DNA of 39,896 nt from Bacillota bacterium. GTDB lineage: Bacteria > Bacillota > Clostridia > Peptostreptococcales > Anaerovoracaceae. Where the stretch lies: NCBI GenBank assembly GCA_029008005.1, contig JAQXIX010000046.1:1-39896 (forward strand). The letters run 5' to 3'. The position numbers and the translations under genes are program-made. Positions 17,708-26,427 of the stretch are shown here, one piece after another. Below the pieces are notes generated by a model that was not told the origin of the DNA, did no database searches, and saw nothing but the letters and a program-made list of their open reading frames with translations. How positions within the stretch are numbered: position 1 is the stretch's first letter; each line of letters starts with the position of its first letter.

Positions 17708-18643
17708 TTATAATTCGATAATTACGGCAAAAATTGAAATCGTTACTATTGAAATTACCGTAGATAGCAGAACCGACTTCGTCGCGAAGCTCTGCTCTCC
17801 TCTGTATGCCTGACTGTATATTGCGGCAGCCGACGCTACCGGCATGGCAAAGTCCAGTATAAACACCTTCTCAAGAAGCCCTATGTCTCCTGCCCACACC
17901 TTGACCATAAGAAGTGCAATCAGCGGAACAATAATAAGCTTAACGAAGCACACGGCATAAACCTGCATGTCTCCGAGTATTTCTTTTAGCGACAAACCTC
18001 CCAGCTGGAATCCGATAATAAACATTGCCAGAGGAGTGGTGCATGTTCCGATTGTCTCAATAGGCAATGCAATTACAGCAGGAATTTCAATTCTGCACAG
18101 GAACAGCAGCAGCCCCACAAGCACACCTATAAGTCCCGGACTCATGAGATCCTTCGCACGGATTTTTACTTCACTTCCGGCAGAAAGCTGTATGCAGGCT
18201 ATACCTACTGTAAAAAGCAGTATGTCGTTAACCAGCTCCATAATCGCAGCATAAAACAGTGCTTCCGTACCGTAAAGCGCCTTGATTACGGGGATTCCGA
18301 TAAACCCTGTATTTCCAAACAAAAGCATAAATATCGTAAGATACTGTTTCGTCTTTGTCAGTCTTATAAGCTTCGCAAAAGGAAAACTTATAACAAAGAG
18401 AACCGCGAATAATATCAGGCACAGAACCATGATATAAAGACTGTCTCCCAGAATCTTCATACTGAATTCAATCTGCATTGCGTCTATTACAAGACACGGC
18501 CACGCCAGATTGACTACGAAGCTGTTAATCCCGTCACAATTCTTCATGGTCATCGGCGTGAACTTCCTGAATATCACACCGGGCAGAATCATAATAAAAA
18601 TCATTATTAGTGATTTAAGAATCGATAAAATAAGCATATTCAC
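17708..18643 (-). CDS. AEC-family permease (auxin efflux carrier type)
   Basis: 311 aa with about ten membrane helices in two five-helix halves. Hallmarks are LPGVIFRKF near the N-terminus, the FVVNLAWPCLVIDAM helix, GNTGFIGIPVIKALYG at about 108-123 and AMPVASAAAIYSQAYRG near the C-terminus. Bacterial members move organic acids such as malate or malonate, and the substrate here is unknown. AGGAGAG lies just upstream of the ATG. It sits alone between the rubrerythrin unit and the terminator of the lysine operon. Confidence 0.92.
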   Translation of the reverse strand: MNMLILSILKSLIMIFIMILPGVIFRKFTPMTMKNCDGINSFVVNLAWPCLVIDAMQIEFSMKILGDSLYIMVLCLILFAVLFVISFPFAKLIRLTKTKQYLTIFMLLFGNTGFIGIPVIKALYGTEALFYAAIMELVNDILLFTVGIACIQLSAGSEVKIRAKDLMSPGLIGVLVGLLLFLCRIEIPAVIALPIETIGTCTTPLAMFIIGFQLGGLSLKEILGDMQVYAVCFVKLIIVPLIALLMVKVWAGDIGLLEKVFILDFAMPVASAAAIYSQAYRGEQSFATKSVLLSTVISIVTISIFAVIIEL

Positions 18644-18691
18644 TCTCCTAAGCTGACTTTTATAATTCTACCACATAAAAGCTCCAAAAAC

Positions 18692-18731
18692 AAAAAAATC
18701 TCGGGTGCCGGCTAATAGCCGACCCCGAGAT
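18692..18731 (-). terminator. intrinsic terminator of the lysine operon
   Basis: Minus strand: ATCTCGGG, a GGCTATTAGCC inner stem, CCCGAGAT, then seven T. It lies 12 nt after the atoA stop and ends the eight-gene kdd-atoA operon. Confidence 0.9.
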
Positions 18732-18743
18732 TATAAGATTCAC

Positions 18744-19400
18744 TTAATTTTCGTTATATGGCTTCAGATCTTCAGCCCAGATGAGCTTGCAGCCTGTTGC
18801 CGCCTGAACATCTTCTCTGGTGAAATCAGGATGAAGCTCTCTGACAACAATCCCTTCAGGTGACACGTCCATTACTGCCATTTCAGTAATTATACGTGTT
18901 ACGCACTTCTCTGCAGTAAGCGGAAGTGTACACTTTTCCATTATCTTATGGGCACCTTTCTGGGTGTGAAGCATTACTATTATTACTTCAGGGCAGCCTG
19001 CGCAAAGATCCATTGCTCCACCCATTCCGGCAACTTTCTTGCCCGGAACAATCCAGTTGGCCAGATCTCCGTTTTCGGCAACCTGCATTGCTCCCAGAAC
19101 AGTTGCTTTAACATGTCCTCCTCTTACCAGACCGAAGCTTTCTGCCGTATCGAAGTACTTGACTCTGTCAAGAGCCGTTACGTAGCTTCCGCCGGAGTTG
19201 ATAATATCAACATCGAGACTTTCTGCGTTTGCCATTTCATCGATTCCCGCGAATCCGTTTTCCGAATGACATGTTACCATGATATCTTCGGGAAGGTAAT
19301 CCGCAACTTGTGTAGGAAGGCCTATTCCCAGGTTGATGAAATCGCCATCTTCAAATTCTTTCGCGCATCTTTTCGCGATTCTTGCTTTTAAATCTGCCAT
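18744..19400 (-). CDS. atoA: acetoacetate/butyrate CoA-transferase subunit B
   Basis: 218 aa, a normal beta subunit of class I CoA transferases. The catalytic glutamate is Glu47 in VTCHSENGFAGI. In lysine fermentation the AtoDA pair moves CoA between butyryl-CoA (or acetate) and acetoacetate. Its start overlaps atoD by 13 nt and it is the last gene before the terminator. GGAGAAAAG precedes the ATG. Confidence 0.93.
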   Translation of the reverse strand: MADLKARIAKRCAKEFEDGDFINLGIGLPTQVADYLPEDIMVTCHSENGFAGIDEMANAESLDVDIINSGGSYVTALDRVKYFDTAESFGLVRGGHVKATVLGAMQVAENGDLANWIVPGKKVAGMGGAMDLCAGCPEVIIVMLHTQKGAHKIMEKCTLPLTAEKCVTRIITEMAVMDVSPEGIVVRELHPDFTREDVQAATGCKLIWAEDLKPYNEN

Positions 19401-20113
19401 TTCTTTTCTCCTTCCACAATAGTGTCAACCAGAACACCTGCAACCTGCCACATGTCAGGATCGACTTCGCCTACTTCAACAAGCTTCTCCGGAGCAATAA
19501 TCGTATGCTTAGCAGCGCCTGCCATTACGTAATTGAAGTTTTTCGTTGCTTTCGAGCAGTAGTAGTTTCCGAACTTATCGGCAACTGTAGGTCTGATAAA
19601 AGAATAATCTGCGTATAAAGCTCTCTCGAAGAGATACTTCTTTCCGTCTATTACCATTACCTCTTTCTTTCTGCCCAGCTCATCCGGTTCCTCCTCCATT
19701 GGCGTTCCGACTCCCACAGGAGTAAGAACGCCTCCCAGGCCGTATGCTGCCGCTCTGATTTTTTCCGCCAGAGTTCCCTGAGGTACCAGTGTATATTTCA
19801 GACTTCCGTCTGCGAACTGTTCATTAAGCCTCGGGTTAACTCCCAGGTGGGATGCGATAATATGATCAACCATATGGTGCTCGAGAAGCTTGCCGATTCC
19901 TCTCGGTGTCTTTGCTGCAAAATCTCCTGCCGGCTGGCCTTCTGCCAGTCCGCCGTCGTTGCCGATTACAGTGAGATGCTTAACACCCTTCTCAACGAGG
20001 GCATCCATGAGAATCTCCGGGGATCCTGTTGCCAGAAATCCGCCGACCATTATGGTCATGCCGTCTTCAACACCGGCAACCGCTTCCTGCGGTGTTAAAA
20101 TTTTGCTTTTCAT
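19388..20113 (-). CDS. atoD: acetoacetate/butyrate CoA-transferase subunit A
   Basis: 241 aa alpha subunit of the same enzyme. The N-terminal MTIMVGGFLATGSPEILMDAL and central GNDGGLAEGQPAG segments are family features, with the CoA-binding GGVLTPVGVGT loop near residue 130. It begins 4 nt after the kamE stop, so ribosomes probably re-initiate; the local AAGGAT is too close to the ATG to act alone. Confidence 0.93.
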   Translation of the reverse strand: MKSKILTPQEAVAGVEDGMTIMVGGFLATGSPEILMDALVEKGVKHLTVIGNDGGLAEGQPAGDFAAKTPRGIGKLLEHHMVDHIIASHLGVNPRLNEQFADGSLKYTLVPQGTLAEKIRAAAYGLGGVLTPVGVGTPMEEEPDELGRKKEVMVIDGKKYLFERALYADYSFIRPTVADKFGNYYCSKATKNFNYVMAGAAKHTIIAPEKLVEVGEVDPDMWQVAGVLVDTIVEGEKKWQI

Positions 20114-20117
20114 ATCC

Positions 20118-20885
20118 TTATACCATCTTTCTGTTTACTATTTCCGTAAGAACGAATGATGCTACGTCTTCAGCATATTTATGCTGACCGAAGCCTGCGT
20201 CGTATCCCAGCTCCTGAGCCAGTTCATGGGAAATTCTCGGTCCGCCGCATACGAGTATAACTTTATCTCTCATGCCCTCGGCTTCGAGAAGTTCAACCAT
20301 ATTAGTCAGGTTCTGAATATGTATGTCCTTCTGGGTTACTGTCTGAGATACTAGAATTGCGTCTGCCTTAAGTTCTTTGGCTTTTGCGATAAGCTCCTCG
20401 TTCGGAACCTGCGAACCCATGTTGTAAGCCTCAATGCCTTCGTATCTTTCGAGTCCGAAGTGTCCGTGGAAGCCCTTCATGTTCATTATTGCGTCAATTC
20501 CTACAGTATGTGCGTCTGTACCTGTTGAAGCGCCGACGATTACTACAGGTCTCTTGATGTTTTCTTTTATGTATTCAGCACATTCAAGTCTGTCCATTAC
20601 ATCAACGTCAACTTTGGCAACTTTGATTGTTGTATAGTCAACTGTGTGCTGGAGCTTGCCGTAAACTACGAAGAATGTGTATTCCTTTGTCATCTCTTTG
20701 GAATATACAACGTTCGGTTCGTCGAGGCCCATTTTCCTGGCGAGAATCTTAGCCGCTTCATTAGCCTCATCTCCATAAGGAACAGGAAGGGTGAACGCCA
20801 CCTCTGTCATACCGTCGTTAAGAGTGTCGCCGTAAGGCTTTACCTTTGTCAGATCAATCTGAGCTACTGCTGTTTTATCTGCCAT
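20118..20885 (-). CDS. kamE: D-lysine/beta-lysine 5,6-aminomutase beta subunit
   Basis: 255 aa adenosylcobalamin-binding subunit. The base-off B12 motif D-x-H-x-x-G is Asp124-Ala-His126-Thr-Val-Gly129, and Lys137 (NMKGFHG) sits 11 residues after the histidine, at the position of the PLP-binding lysine of the characterised clostridial enzyme. With KamD it moves the terminal amino group of beta-L-lysine to C5, giving 3,5-diaminohexanoate. Its ATG overlaps the kamD stop (TAATG), so the two are made in step. Confidence 0.96.
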   Translation of the reverse strand: MADKTAVAQIDLTKVKPYGDTLNDGMTEVAFTLPVPYGDEANEAAKILARKMGLDEPNVVYSKEMTKEYTFFVVYGKLQHTVDYTTIKVAKVDVDVMDRLECAEYIKENIKRPVVIVGASTGTDAHTVGIDAIMNMKGFHGHFGLERYEGIEAYNMGSQVPNEELIAKAKELKADAILVSQTVTQKDIHIQNLTNMVELLEAEGMRDKVILVCGGPRISHELAQELGYDAGFGQHKYAEDVASFVLTEIVNRKMV

Positions 20886-22441
20886 TATTCTGCACCTCCT
20901 AACATAAGCGGAATGAATGGGTTGAAGTACTCGTCATCCTTAACGCACACGCCGTTAAGGCCTTTTCCTCCATCTCTCGGTCTCTTGACTCCACCGAATT
21001 TACCCTGTTCTATTGTTGAGAACAGACCTTCTTCAACAATGTCCTCGAGAAGCTTATCGGCCTTTTCGAGTACACTCTGAGCTCTAGACTGGATGATTCC
21101 GTTTTCTTTGAAGTATACTTCCGATCCTATATCTCTCATGTTGTTAAAAATGTACTGTGCGTTTTCGATTGAGAGGTATCTGTCGTGCATATGCGGTGTA
21201 TGAATAGCCTCTGTCAGCATTCCGAGAAGCTGCAGTGACTGTCCGGACCATACAGCAATCATGTTAAAGAGAGCATCCTGAACGTTGCCCTTGAAAATGT
21301 TGCCTGTCATGTATTTAGTAGGCGGCATGTATTTCAGCGGGGCGTTAGGGAAGATTTCTCTCGCCATAATTGCCTGTGACAGTTCATAGAGGAATCCGTT
21401 TTCGATATCCGGATCCATTTCAAATGCATGTCCGAGTCCCATCTGCTCTTCCTTAACATTAGCCAGAACAGCGAACTGTTCATTTATGAGCTGTGATGCC
21501 AGAACGGTATGTGCACTTTCATATGCATCGTCTGTTGTCAGGTAATTGTCTTCTCCTGAATTGAAGATAATGTCACAGTATCCGATGATTACTCTCGAGA
21601 AGTACTGGTCAACCAGTGTTCTCTGCATATTGATGTCTCTGAAAAGAATTCCGTAAAGGGCATCATTGAGCATTACGTCAAGTCTTTCGATAGCACCCAT
21701 TGCTGCGATTTCCGGCATGCACATTCCCGAAGAATAGTTACAGAGTCTGATATATCTGCCTACCTCTTCTCCTACCTCATCAAGGGCTTTTCTCATGATT
21801 CTGAAGTTTTCCTGTGTAGCGTATGTTCCACCGAAGCCTTCTGTTGTAGGACCGTACGGAACGTAGTCCAGAAGCGACTGAGCTGTTGTTCTGATTACGG
21901 CGATAATATCCGCACCCTGTCTGGCAGCAGCCTGTGCCTGTACAACGTCCTCGTAGATATTTCCTGTTGCTACAATTACATAGAGGTACGGTCTCCTTCC
22001 CTCTCCGATTGTGGCCAGATACTCATTTCTCTTCTCTGTCTGCGCTCTGATAACTTTAAGTGCTTCGTGTACTTTAGGCATTATCTTCGCTTCTGCTTCT
22101 TCCTTGGAAGCCAGCGGAAGCTTAGTGATATCCAGCCTTCCTGCTGCCATTTCTTCAGCTATCTCCTGAGGCTCCTTGCCTGTCTGAATCATAGCGTTAC
22201 CTATCCAGTAAGCTACTCCTCTCGGAAGTCCGCCTGCGTCAAGAATCTGATCCACAACTACATTCGGCAGGGGAGTTTCCACCTCATCGATTCCGTCAAC
22301 ACCCAGAAGCCTGAGAACTGTTCTTTCTGTACTTACTGTAGTGTGTCTGTCGATGAATTCCTGCATACTTTCGGCAATCTTTCTGGCACTGCCGCGAGCA
22401 TGTTCGACCTTTTTAGGATCCAGGTTCAGTTTGCTTTTCAT
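20885..22441 (-). CDS. kamD: D-lysine/beta-lysine 5,6-aminomutase alpha subunit
   Basis: 518 aa, full length for the alpha subunit, which has the TIM-barrel active site where B12 and PLP chemistry meet. Recognisable stretches are PRGVAYWIGNAMIQTG, VIVATGNIYEDVVQAQAAARQGADIIAVIR and TTEGFGGTYATQENFRIMRKA. It lies 11 nt after kamC and overlaps kamE by 1 nt. Confidence 0.96.
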   Translation of the reverse strand: MKSKLNLDPKKVEHARGSARKIAESMQEFIDRHTTVSTERTVLRLLGVDGIDEVETPLPNVVVDQILDAGGLPRGVAYWIGNAMIQTGKEPQEIAEEMAAGRLDITKLPLASKEEAEAKIMPKVHEALKVIRAQTEKRNEYLATIGEGRRPYLYVIVATGNIYEDVVQAQAAARQGADIIAVIRTTAQSLLDYVPYGPTTEGFGGTYATQENFRIMRKALDEVGEEVGRYIRLCNYSSGMCMPEIAAMGAIERLDVMLNDALYGILFRDINMQRTLVDQYFSRVIIGYCDIIFNSGEDNYLTTDDAYESAHTVLASQLINEQFAVLANVKEEQMGLGHAFEMDPDIENGFLYELSQAIMAREIFPNAPLKYMPPTKYMTGNIFKGNVQDALFNMIAVWSGQSLQLLGMLTEAIHTPHMHDRYLSIENAQYIFNNMRDIGSEVYFKENGIIQSRAQSVLEKADKLLEDIVEEGLFSTIEQGKFGGVKRPRDGGKGLNGVCVKDDEYFNPFIPLMLGGAE

Positions 22442-22452
22442 CCTTTGTCTCC

Positions 22453-24087
22453 TTAGTTAATGTACTTCTTTGCGTTTTCGATTATTTCTCTGTCGATGCC
22501 CAGCATTTTCGCGATGTTCAGAGCATCTTTGGGAATTTCACTGTTGCTGTCCACTTTAGCGAGACGAAAATCCATGTACTTCCGGATTATTTCGATTCTC
22601 TCCTTCCTGTTAGCGTAGCGTATTTCCCTGTTAAGCATGTCGAAATCAACGTCCGCAAGACCTTTGACCTGCATGTTCACCACATCTTCATCCTCTGTTA
22701 CCCTTTCAAAATGAGTTGTAATCAGAGAAATATATTCCTTTGACTTCAGATAATCGACTATGCTTTTTGTAAGTGCCAGTCCCTCAACGGGGTTTGTTCC
22801 CGATGCTATTTCATCAATGAGAATCAGCGACCGGTCGCGAGCGTTATCCATTATCTCCTTAAGCTCCTCCATTTCACTTCCGAAACTGGAAAGACCTCTC
22901 TCTATGGACTGGCTGTCGCCAATTAGAATCTGCATGAATGACGAGAGTCCGATTCTGGCCGATTCGCACGGAACAAAGAATCCGTACTGGGCGAGGACGG
23001 CAACCATTCCCGCCAGCTTAAGGGAAACAGTCTTGCCTCCCATATTCGCCCCTGTTATACAGGTAACGCCATCTCTCAGACTTATACTGATCGGACAGTA
23101 CTCTCCGCCCTTTCTTTTTACTATTTCTTCCACCTGCAGATGTCTTCCGTTCTCAAACTCCACAATATGTTCGCTTACGATTTCCGGTTTCACGCAGTTA
23201 TTAGCCTTTGCAAACAGTGCTTTCGCCAGTGTAACATCCAGCGCTCCCACTATCCTGCAGTTTTCAAGCAAAAGCTCTCCACGTTCCGCTATCTCTTTCG
23301 AAAGCCTCTCTCTGACTTTCTCTTCCTCGTCTTCTGTCTCCGCCGCCACAATATCCATCTTCTTAATAAGTTCATTTACTTCATCTGTCGGAGCCAGACT
23401 GTAGGTTACTGACACGTAATCCTCATCCGACCTTCTCAGGTCGCTAATCTCTTCTATCATTTTTATACGTCGGTCATCGCTCTTTGACAAAGTGATGTCA
23501 AATTTCGGAGTCAGCACGATGCCGAATTCTTCTTTCAGTTCCTTTTTCCTGAGCTTCTGTTCTCTCCTTATTGCTGTTTCCAGCTCCTTTTTTTCCTTCC
23601 TGAGCCGGGCCAGTTTTTCTGAGAAGACATCATAGATATAAAAGGTATTCAGTCTCTCTCCGTCCGGATCCAGAATATCAAGGAGTTCTTCTGTATCTGC
23701 CGGGACAAAATCCTCCGGCGCATTGCATTCCACTGCAACGCTTCTGATTTTTCCCATAAGCAGCAGCAAAGTCTTAAGCTCGAAGATTTCTACTGTTGAA
23801 AGTATCGATTTGCCACTTCTCTCAATGGTGAAAGTATTGTCTTTTATCAGCATAAGACATTCTCTCAGAACATTTACTTCCTGCTTGTACTGTGACGCAA
23901 TCTCCATCATTCGTTCCGTTCTGGCAAATTCCTCTCTTAAATCCCCCTCCTGACCTGGGAAAAACGGCTTTTGCTCTTTAATCAGCTTTTTCCCGAAAGG
24001 TGTAATAATCTCCAGTGCCGAAACCACATATTCCAGCCCTGTTTCCTTTCTTGTCTTAATATTTGCCAATCTTCCTGCTACAGCCAT
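22453..24087 (-). CDS. kamC: lysine 5,6-aminomutase reactivase ATPase (MutS-like)
   Basis: 544 aa. The C-terminal half is a MutS-type ABC ATPase: Walker A GANMGGKT at 346-353, Walker B LILIDEIASGTNP from 421, and a late ITTHFE switch. The middle (about 150-190) is coiled coil, resembling the MutS lever/clamp region, but the mismatch-reading N-terminal domain is absent. Its fixed place next to kamD/kamE and naming in known lysine operons indicate an ATP-driven reactivation role for the B12 enzyme, not DNA repair. It starts 9 nt after kamB. Confidence 0.88.
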   Translation of the reverse strand: MAVAGRLANIKTRKETGLEYVVSALEIITPFGKKLIKEQKPFFPGQEGDLREEFARTERMMEIASQYKQEVNVLRECLMLIKDNTFTIERSGKSILSTVEIFELKTLLLLMGKIRSVAVECNAPEDFVPADTEELLDILDPDGERLNTFYIYDVFSEKLARLRKEKKELETAIRREQKLRKKELKEEFGIVLTPKFDITLSKSDDRRIKMIEEISDLRRSDEDYVSVTYSLAPTDEVNELIKKMDIVAAETEDEEEKVRERLSKEIAERGELLLENCRIVGALDVTLAKALFAKANNCVKPEIVSEHIVEFENGRHLQVEEIVKRKGGEYCPISISLRDGVTCITGANMGGKTVSLKLAGMVAVLAQYGFFVPCESARIGLSSFMQILIGDSQSIERGLSSFGSEMEELKEIMDNARDRSLILIDEIASGTNPVEGLALTKSIVDYLKSKEYISLITTHFERVTEDEDVVNMQVKGLADVDFDMLNREIRYANRKERIEIIRKYMDFRLAKVDSNSEIPKDALNIAKMLGIDREIIENAKKYIN

Positions 24088-24096
24088 TTCTCTCTC

Positions 24097-25113
24097 CTAA
24101 AGCATTACGTCAATTACAGGTATGTCCGGAACTGCATCCTCCATTGCTTTCAACAGTTCTTCGTGATCGAAGGAATATCCCGATGGGGCAACGGGATTAA
24201 CGGTTACCGCAGCCACTTCTATGTTCTCAAGCACTTTTACCTTCATTCCCCGTTTTCTCAATTTTCCCCAGAGAGTTTTATCTATAAAAATCTTTGTCGG
24301 ATCCTTGAGCACAAATATGATTTTCTTCAGTTTACCGGGATTAATATCCTCAACCACACTTTGTGTAAATGCTCCGGGAACATAAATGTGAGTTGTTCCT
24401 TCATTAATTTCACTATCCAGATACCTTCCGGCGCCAAGGCCTGTTGCTCTTTCCAGCTCATAACCTTCGCCATCTGCGATAATGATTATTCGATCACGAT
24501 TCTGCCGGTCTTCTATTATCTTTCTCTCCTGTCCATCTTCGAGAATCGGAAGGCGGTAGAGGGCAACGGTATGTGCCGTATCCTCCACAACCTTGTTCAT
24601 CTTTCTCGATAATACCGCTCCTGTGGACAGAATAATCGCATCTGATGTTCCCGGTGCCGCAATTGACTTCCTGTCTATTGCGCCGTCAATCAACACCAGA
24701 TCTGCCCCGAGACCAAGCATTTCTTCACACATCCTCATGTGCTGTGCGTTTATTACCGGTCCTGCAACCTGCACGTATCCCGACGAGACAACTCTGCAAA
24801 GCATAATCTGTCCCAGGGATGTGCTGTAATCCGTCATCCGGACTATTTCCAAACCGGCATCTGCCAGCTCATAGAGCTGTGTAGGCACCGATACAATAGT
24901 GCCCGTATCCAGAAATACTCGAGGTTTCTCTGTACCTGTCACGAGATCTGTAATCTCCCCATCTCTGCCTGTTGAAGTTACTCCCAGCGTCAGCCCTTCA
25001 TCCATTGCTTCCTCTATCAGGTAATTCAAGGCTGTCGTCTTGCCTGCATTCTTGGCCATTCCGACGATTGATATACGTTTGTATTTTTCAGCTAATTCCT
25101 CGAGCAGGTACAT
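24097..25113 (-). CDS. kamB: lysine 5,6-aminomutase reactivase subunit KamB
   Basis: 338 aa. The N-terminus carries a P-loop (SIVGMAKNAGKTTALNYL, Walker A about 18-26) like small GTPase or MobB-type domains, so it is itself probably a nucleotide-binding protein. Further features are LVLIDGAIDRKS and the C-terminal NPVAPSGYSFDHEELL. It sits between kamA and kamC, the conserved order in lysine-fermenting clostridia, where it is assigned with KamC to aminomutase reactivation. Biochemistry is less certain than for the other Kam proteins. Confidence 0.85.
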   Translation of the reverse strand: MYLLEELAEKYKRISIVGMAKNAGKTTALNYLIEEAMDEGLTLGVTSTGRDGEITDLVTGTEKPRVFLDTGTIVSVPTQLYELADAGLEIVRMTDYSTSLGQIMLCRVVSSGYVQVAGPVINAQHMRMCEEMLGLGADLVLIDGAIDRKSIAAPGTSDAIILSTGAVLSRKMNKVVEDTAHTVALYRLPILEDGQERKIIEDRQNRDRIIIIADGEGYELERATGLGAGRYLDSEINEGTTHIYVPGAFTQSVVEDINPGKLKKIIFVLKDPTKIFIDKTLWGKLRKRGMKVKVLENIEVAAVTVNPVAPSGYSFDHEELLKAMEDAVPDIPVIDVML

Positions 25114-25134
25114 GAATATTTCCTCTGTTACTTC

Positions 25135-26394
25135 TTACTTCTTGTTTCTTTCATGTCTCAGAAGGTGAGCCGGTTCCATGGACATTCTTTCGCCCTGAGC
25201 CAGTCCCGCAACACCTTCATAATGATATTCTTCAACCGGCTTACAGTTTTCGTAACTGCACTGAAGCGGCGGAAGCATTGTCGGTTCTGTATAAGTTGTA
25301 ATAACGCCCTCGTAATTTCTCAGTATTACCTTCTCAGGTGTCTGTGAAATTACATACTGCGGCATTACAGGTGTCTTGCCGCCACCTCCCGGTGCGTCAA
25401 CAACAAATGTCGGCACTGCATATCCGGATGTATGACCTCTAAGTCCCTCGATTATTTCAATACCCTTCGATACAGGTGTTCTGAAGTGTTCGATTCCAAG
25501 TGAAAGGTCACACTGATAAATGTAGTACGGACGAACTCTGTTCTTGCAGCAGTGGTGTACCAGATTTCTCATTACATGAACATCATCATTCACGCCTCTG
25601 AGAAGAACCGACTGGTTTCCGAGAGGTATTCCTGCATCTGCAAGTTTACGAACAGCTTCTGCTGCTTCCGGCGTCCACTCCTTCGGGTGGTTGAAGTGCG
25701 TATTCAGCCAAATCGGGTGATATTTCTTGAGCATGTCACAAAGTTCATCTGTGATTCTCTGCGGCATTACTACAGGAACTCTCGATCCTATTCTTACGAT
25801 TTCAACATGATCGATCTTTCTGAGTTCACTGATAATATATTCAAGAACATCTGTCTCTACAAGAAGTGCGTCTCCGCCTGAGAGAAGCACGTCTCTTACA
25901 ACAGGTGTTCTTCTGATGTAGTCAATGCATGCGTTTATGTCTTCCATGCTTCTGGCGCCATCAGTTTCTCCGGCCATTCTTCTTCTCGTACAGTGTCTGC
26001 AGTACATTGAGCACTGGTCAGTAATAAGGAAAAGTACTCTGTCCGGATATCTGTGTGTAAGTCCCGGTGCAGGTGAATCCTCATCTTCGTGAAGCGGATC
26101 CAGCATATCTGACTCCGCTCTGTGTGTTTCAGCCAGTGTCGGAACCGCTTGCATTCTTACAGGGCAGCTTGCATCATCAGGATCCATCAGTGATGCATAG
26201 TATGGAGTGATACCTACTCTGAAACCTGACATTACCTTAGTAATGTCTGCTTCTTCTTCAGGTGTAAGGTTAATAACCTGTTTTATTGCTTCTACTGAGT
26301 CAAGTCTGTTGGCAACCTGCCAATGCCAGTCATTCCACTGCTCGTCTGTTACATCCTTAAATAACGGGATGTCTTTCCAGTTCCTAATAGCCAT
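25135..26394 (-). CDS. kamA: L-lysine 2,3-aminomutase
   Basis: 419 aa radical-SAM, PLP-dependent enzyme that makes L-beta-lysine, the first step of the pathway. The [4Fe-4S] ligands are Cys128, Cys132 and Cys135 (CSMYCRHC). The PLP lysine is Lys340 in DAPGGGGKTPV. Length and both motifs match authentic KamA rather than the shorter EpmB paralogue, and its operon setting removes doubt. A strong GGAG lies before the ATG, and the gene is 33 nt after kdd. Confidence 0.97.
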   Translation of the reverse strand: MAIRNWKDIPLFKDVTDEQWNDWHWQVANRLDSVEAIKQVINLTPEEEADITKVMSGFRVGITPYYASLMDPDDASCPVRMQAVPTLAETHRAESDMLDPLHEDEDSPAPGLTHRYPDRVLFLITDQCSMYCRHCTRRRMAGETDGARSMEDINACIDYIRRTPVVRDVLLSGGDALLVETDVLEYIISELRKIDHVEIVRIGSRVPVVMPQRITDELCDMLKKYHPIWLNTHFNHPKEWTPEAAEAVRKLADAGIPLGNQSVLLRGVNDDVHVMRNLVHHCCKNRVRPYYIYQCDLSLGIEHFRTPVSKGIEIIEGLRGHTSGYAVPTFVVDAPGGGGKTPVMPQYVISQTPEKVILRNYEGVITTYTEPTMLPPLQCSYENCKPVEEYHYEGVAGLAQGERMSMEPAHLLRHERNKK

Positions 26395-26427
26395 AGTGTT
26401 TCTCCTTTTTTATCCCCAATCTTATAA

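Noticed and set aside
22453-24087. MutS2/DNA mismatch repair protein
   Set aside because: The ATPase core is MutS-like, but there is no Smr or mismatch-recognition domain and the gene is locked between kamB and kamD; aminomutase reactivation is more consistent.
25603-25619. GAACC-GACT-GGTTTC inside kamA as a fourth activator site
   Set aside because: Spacer is 4 nt, one arm is imperfect and it is in the coding region far from a promoter.
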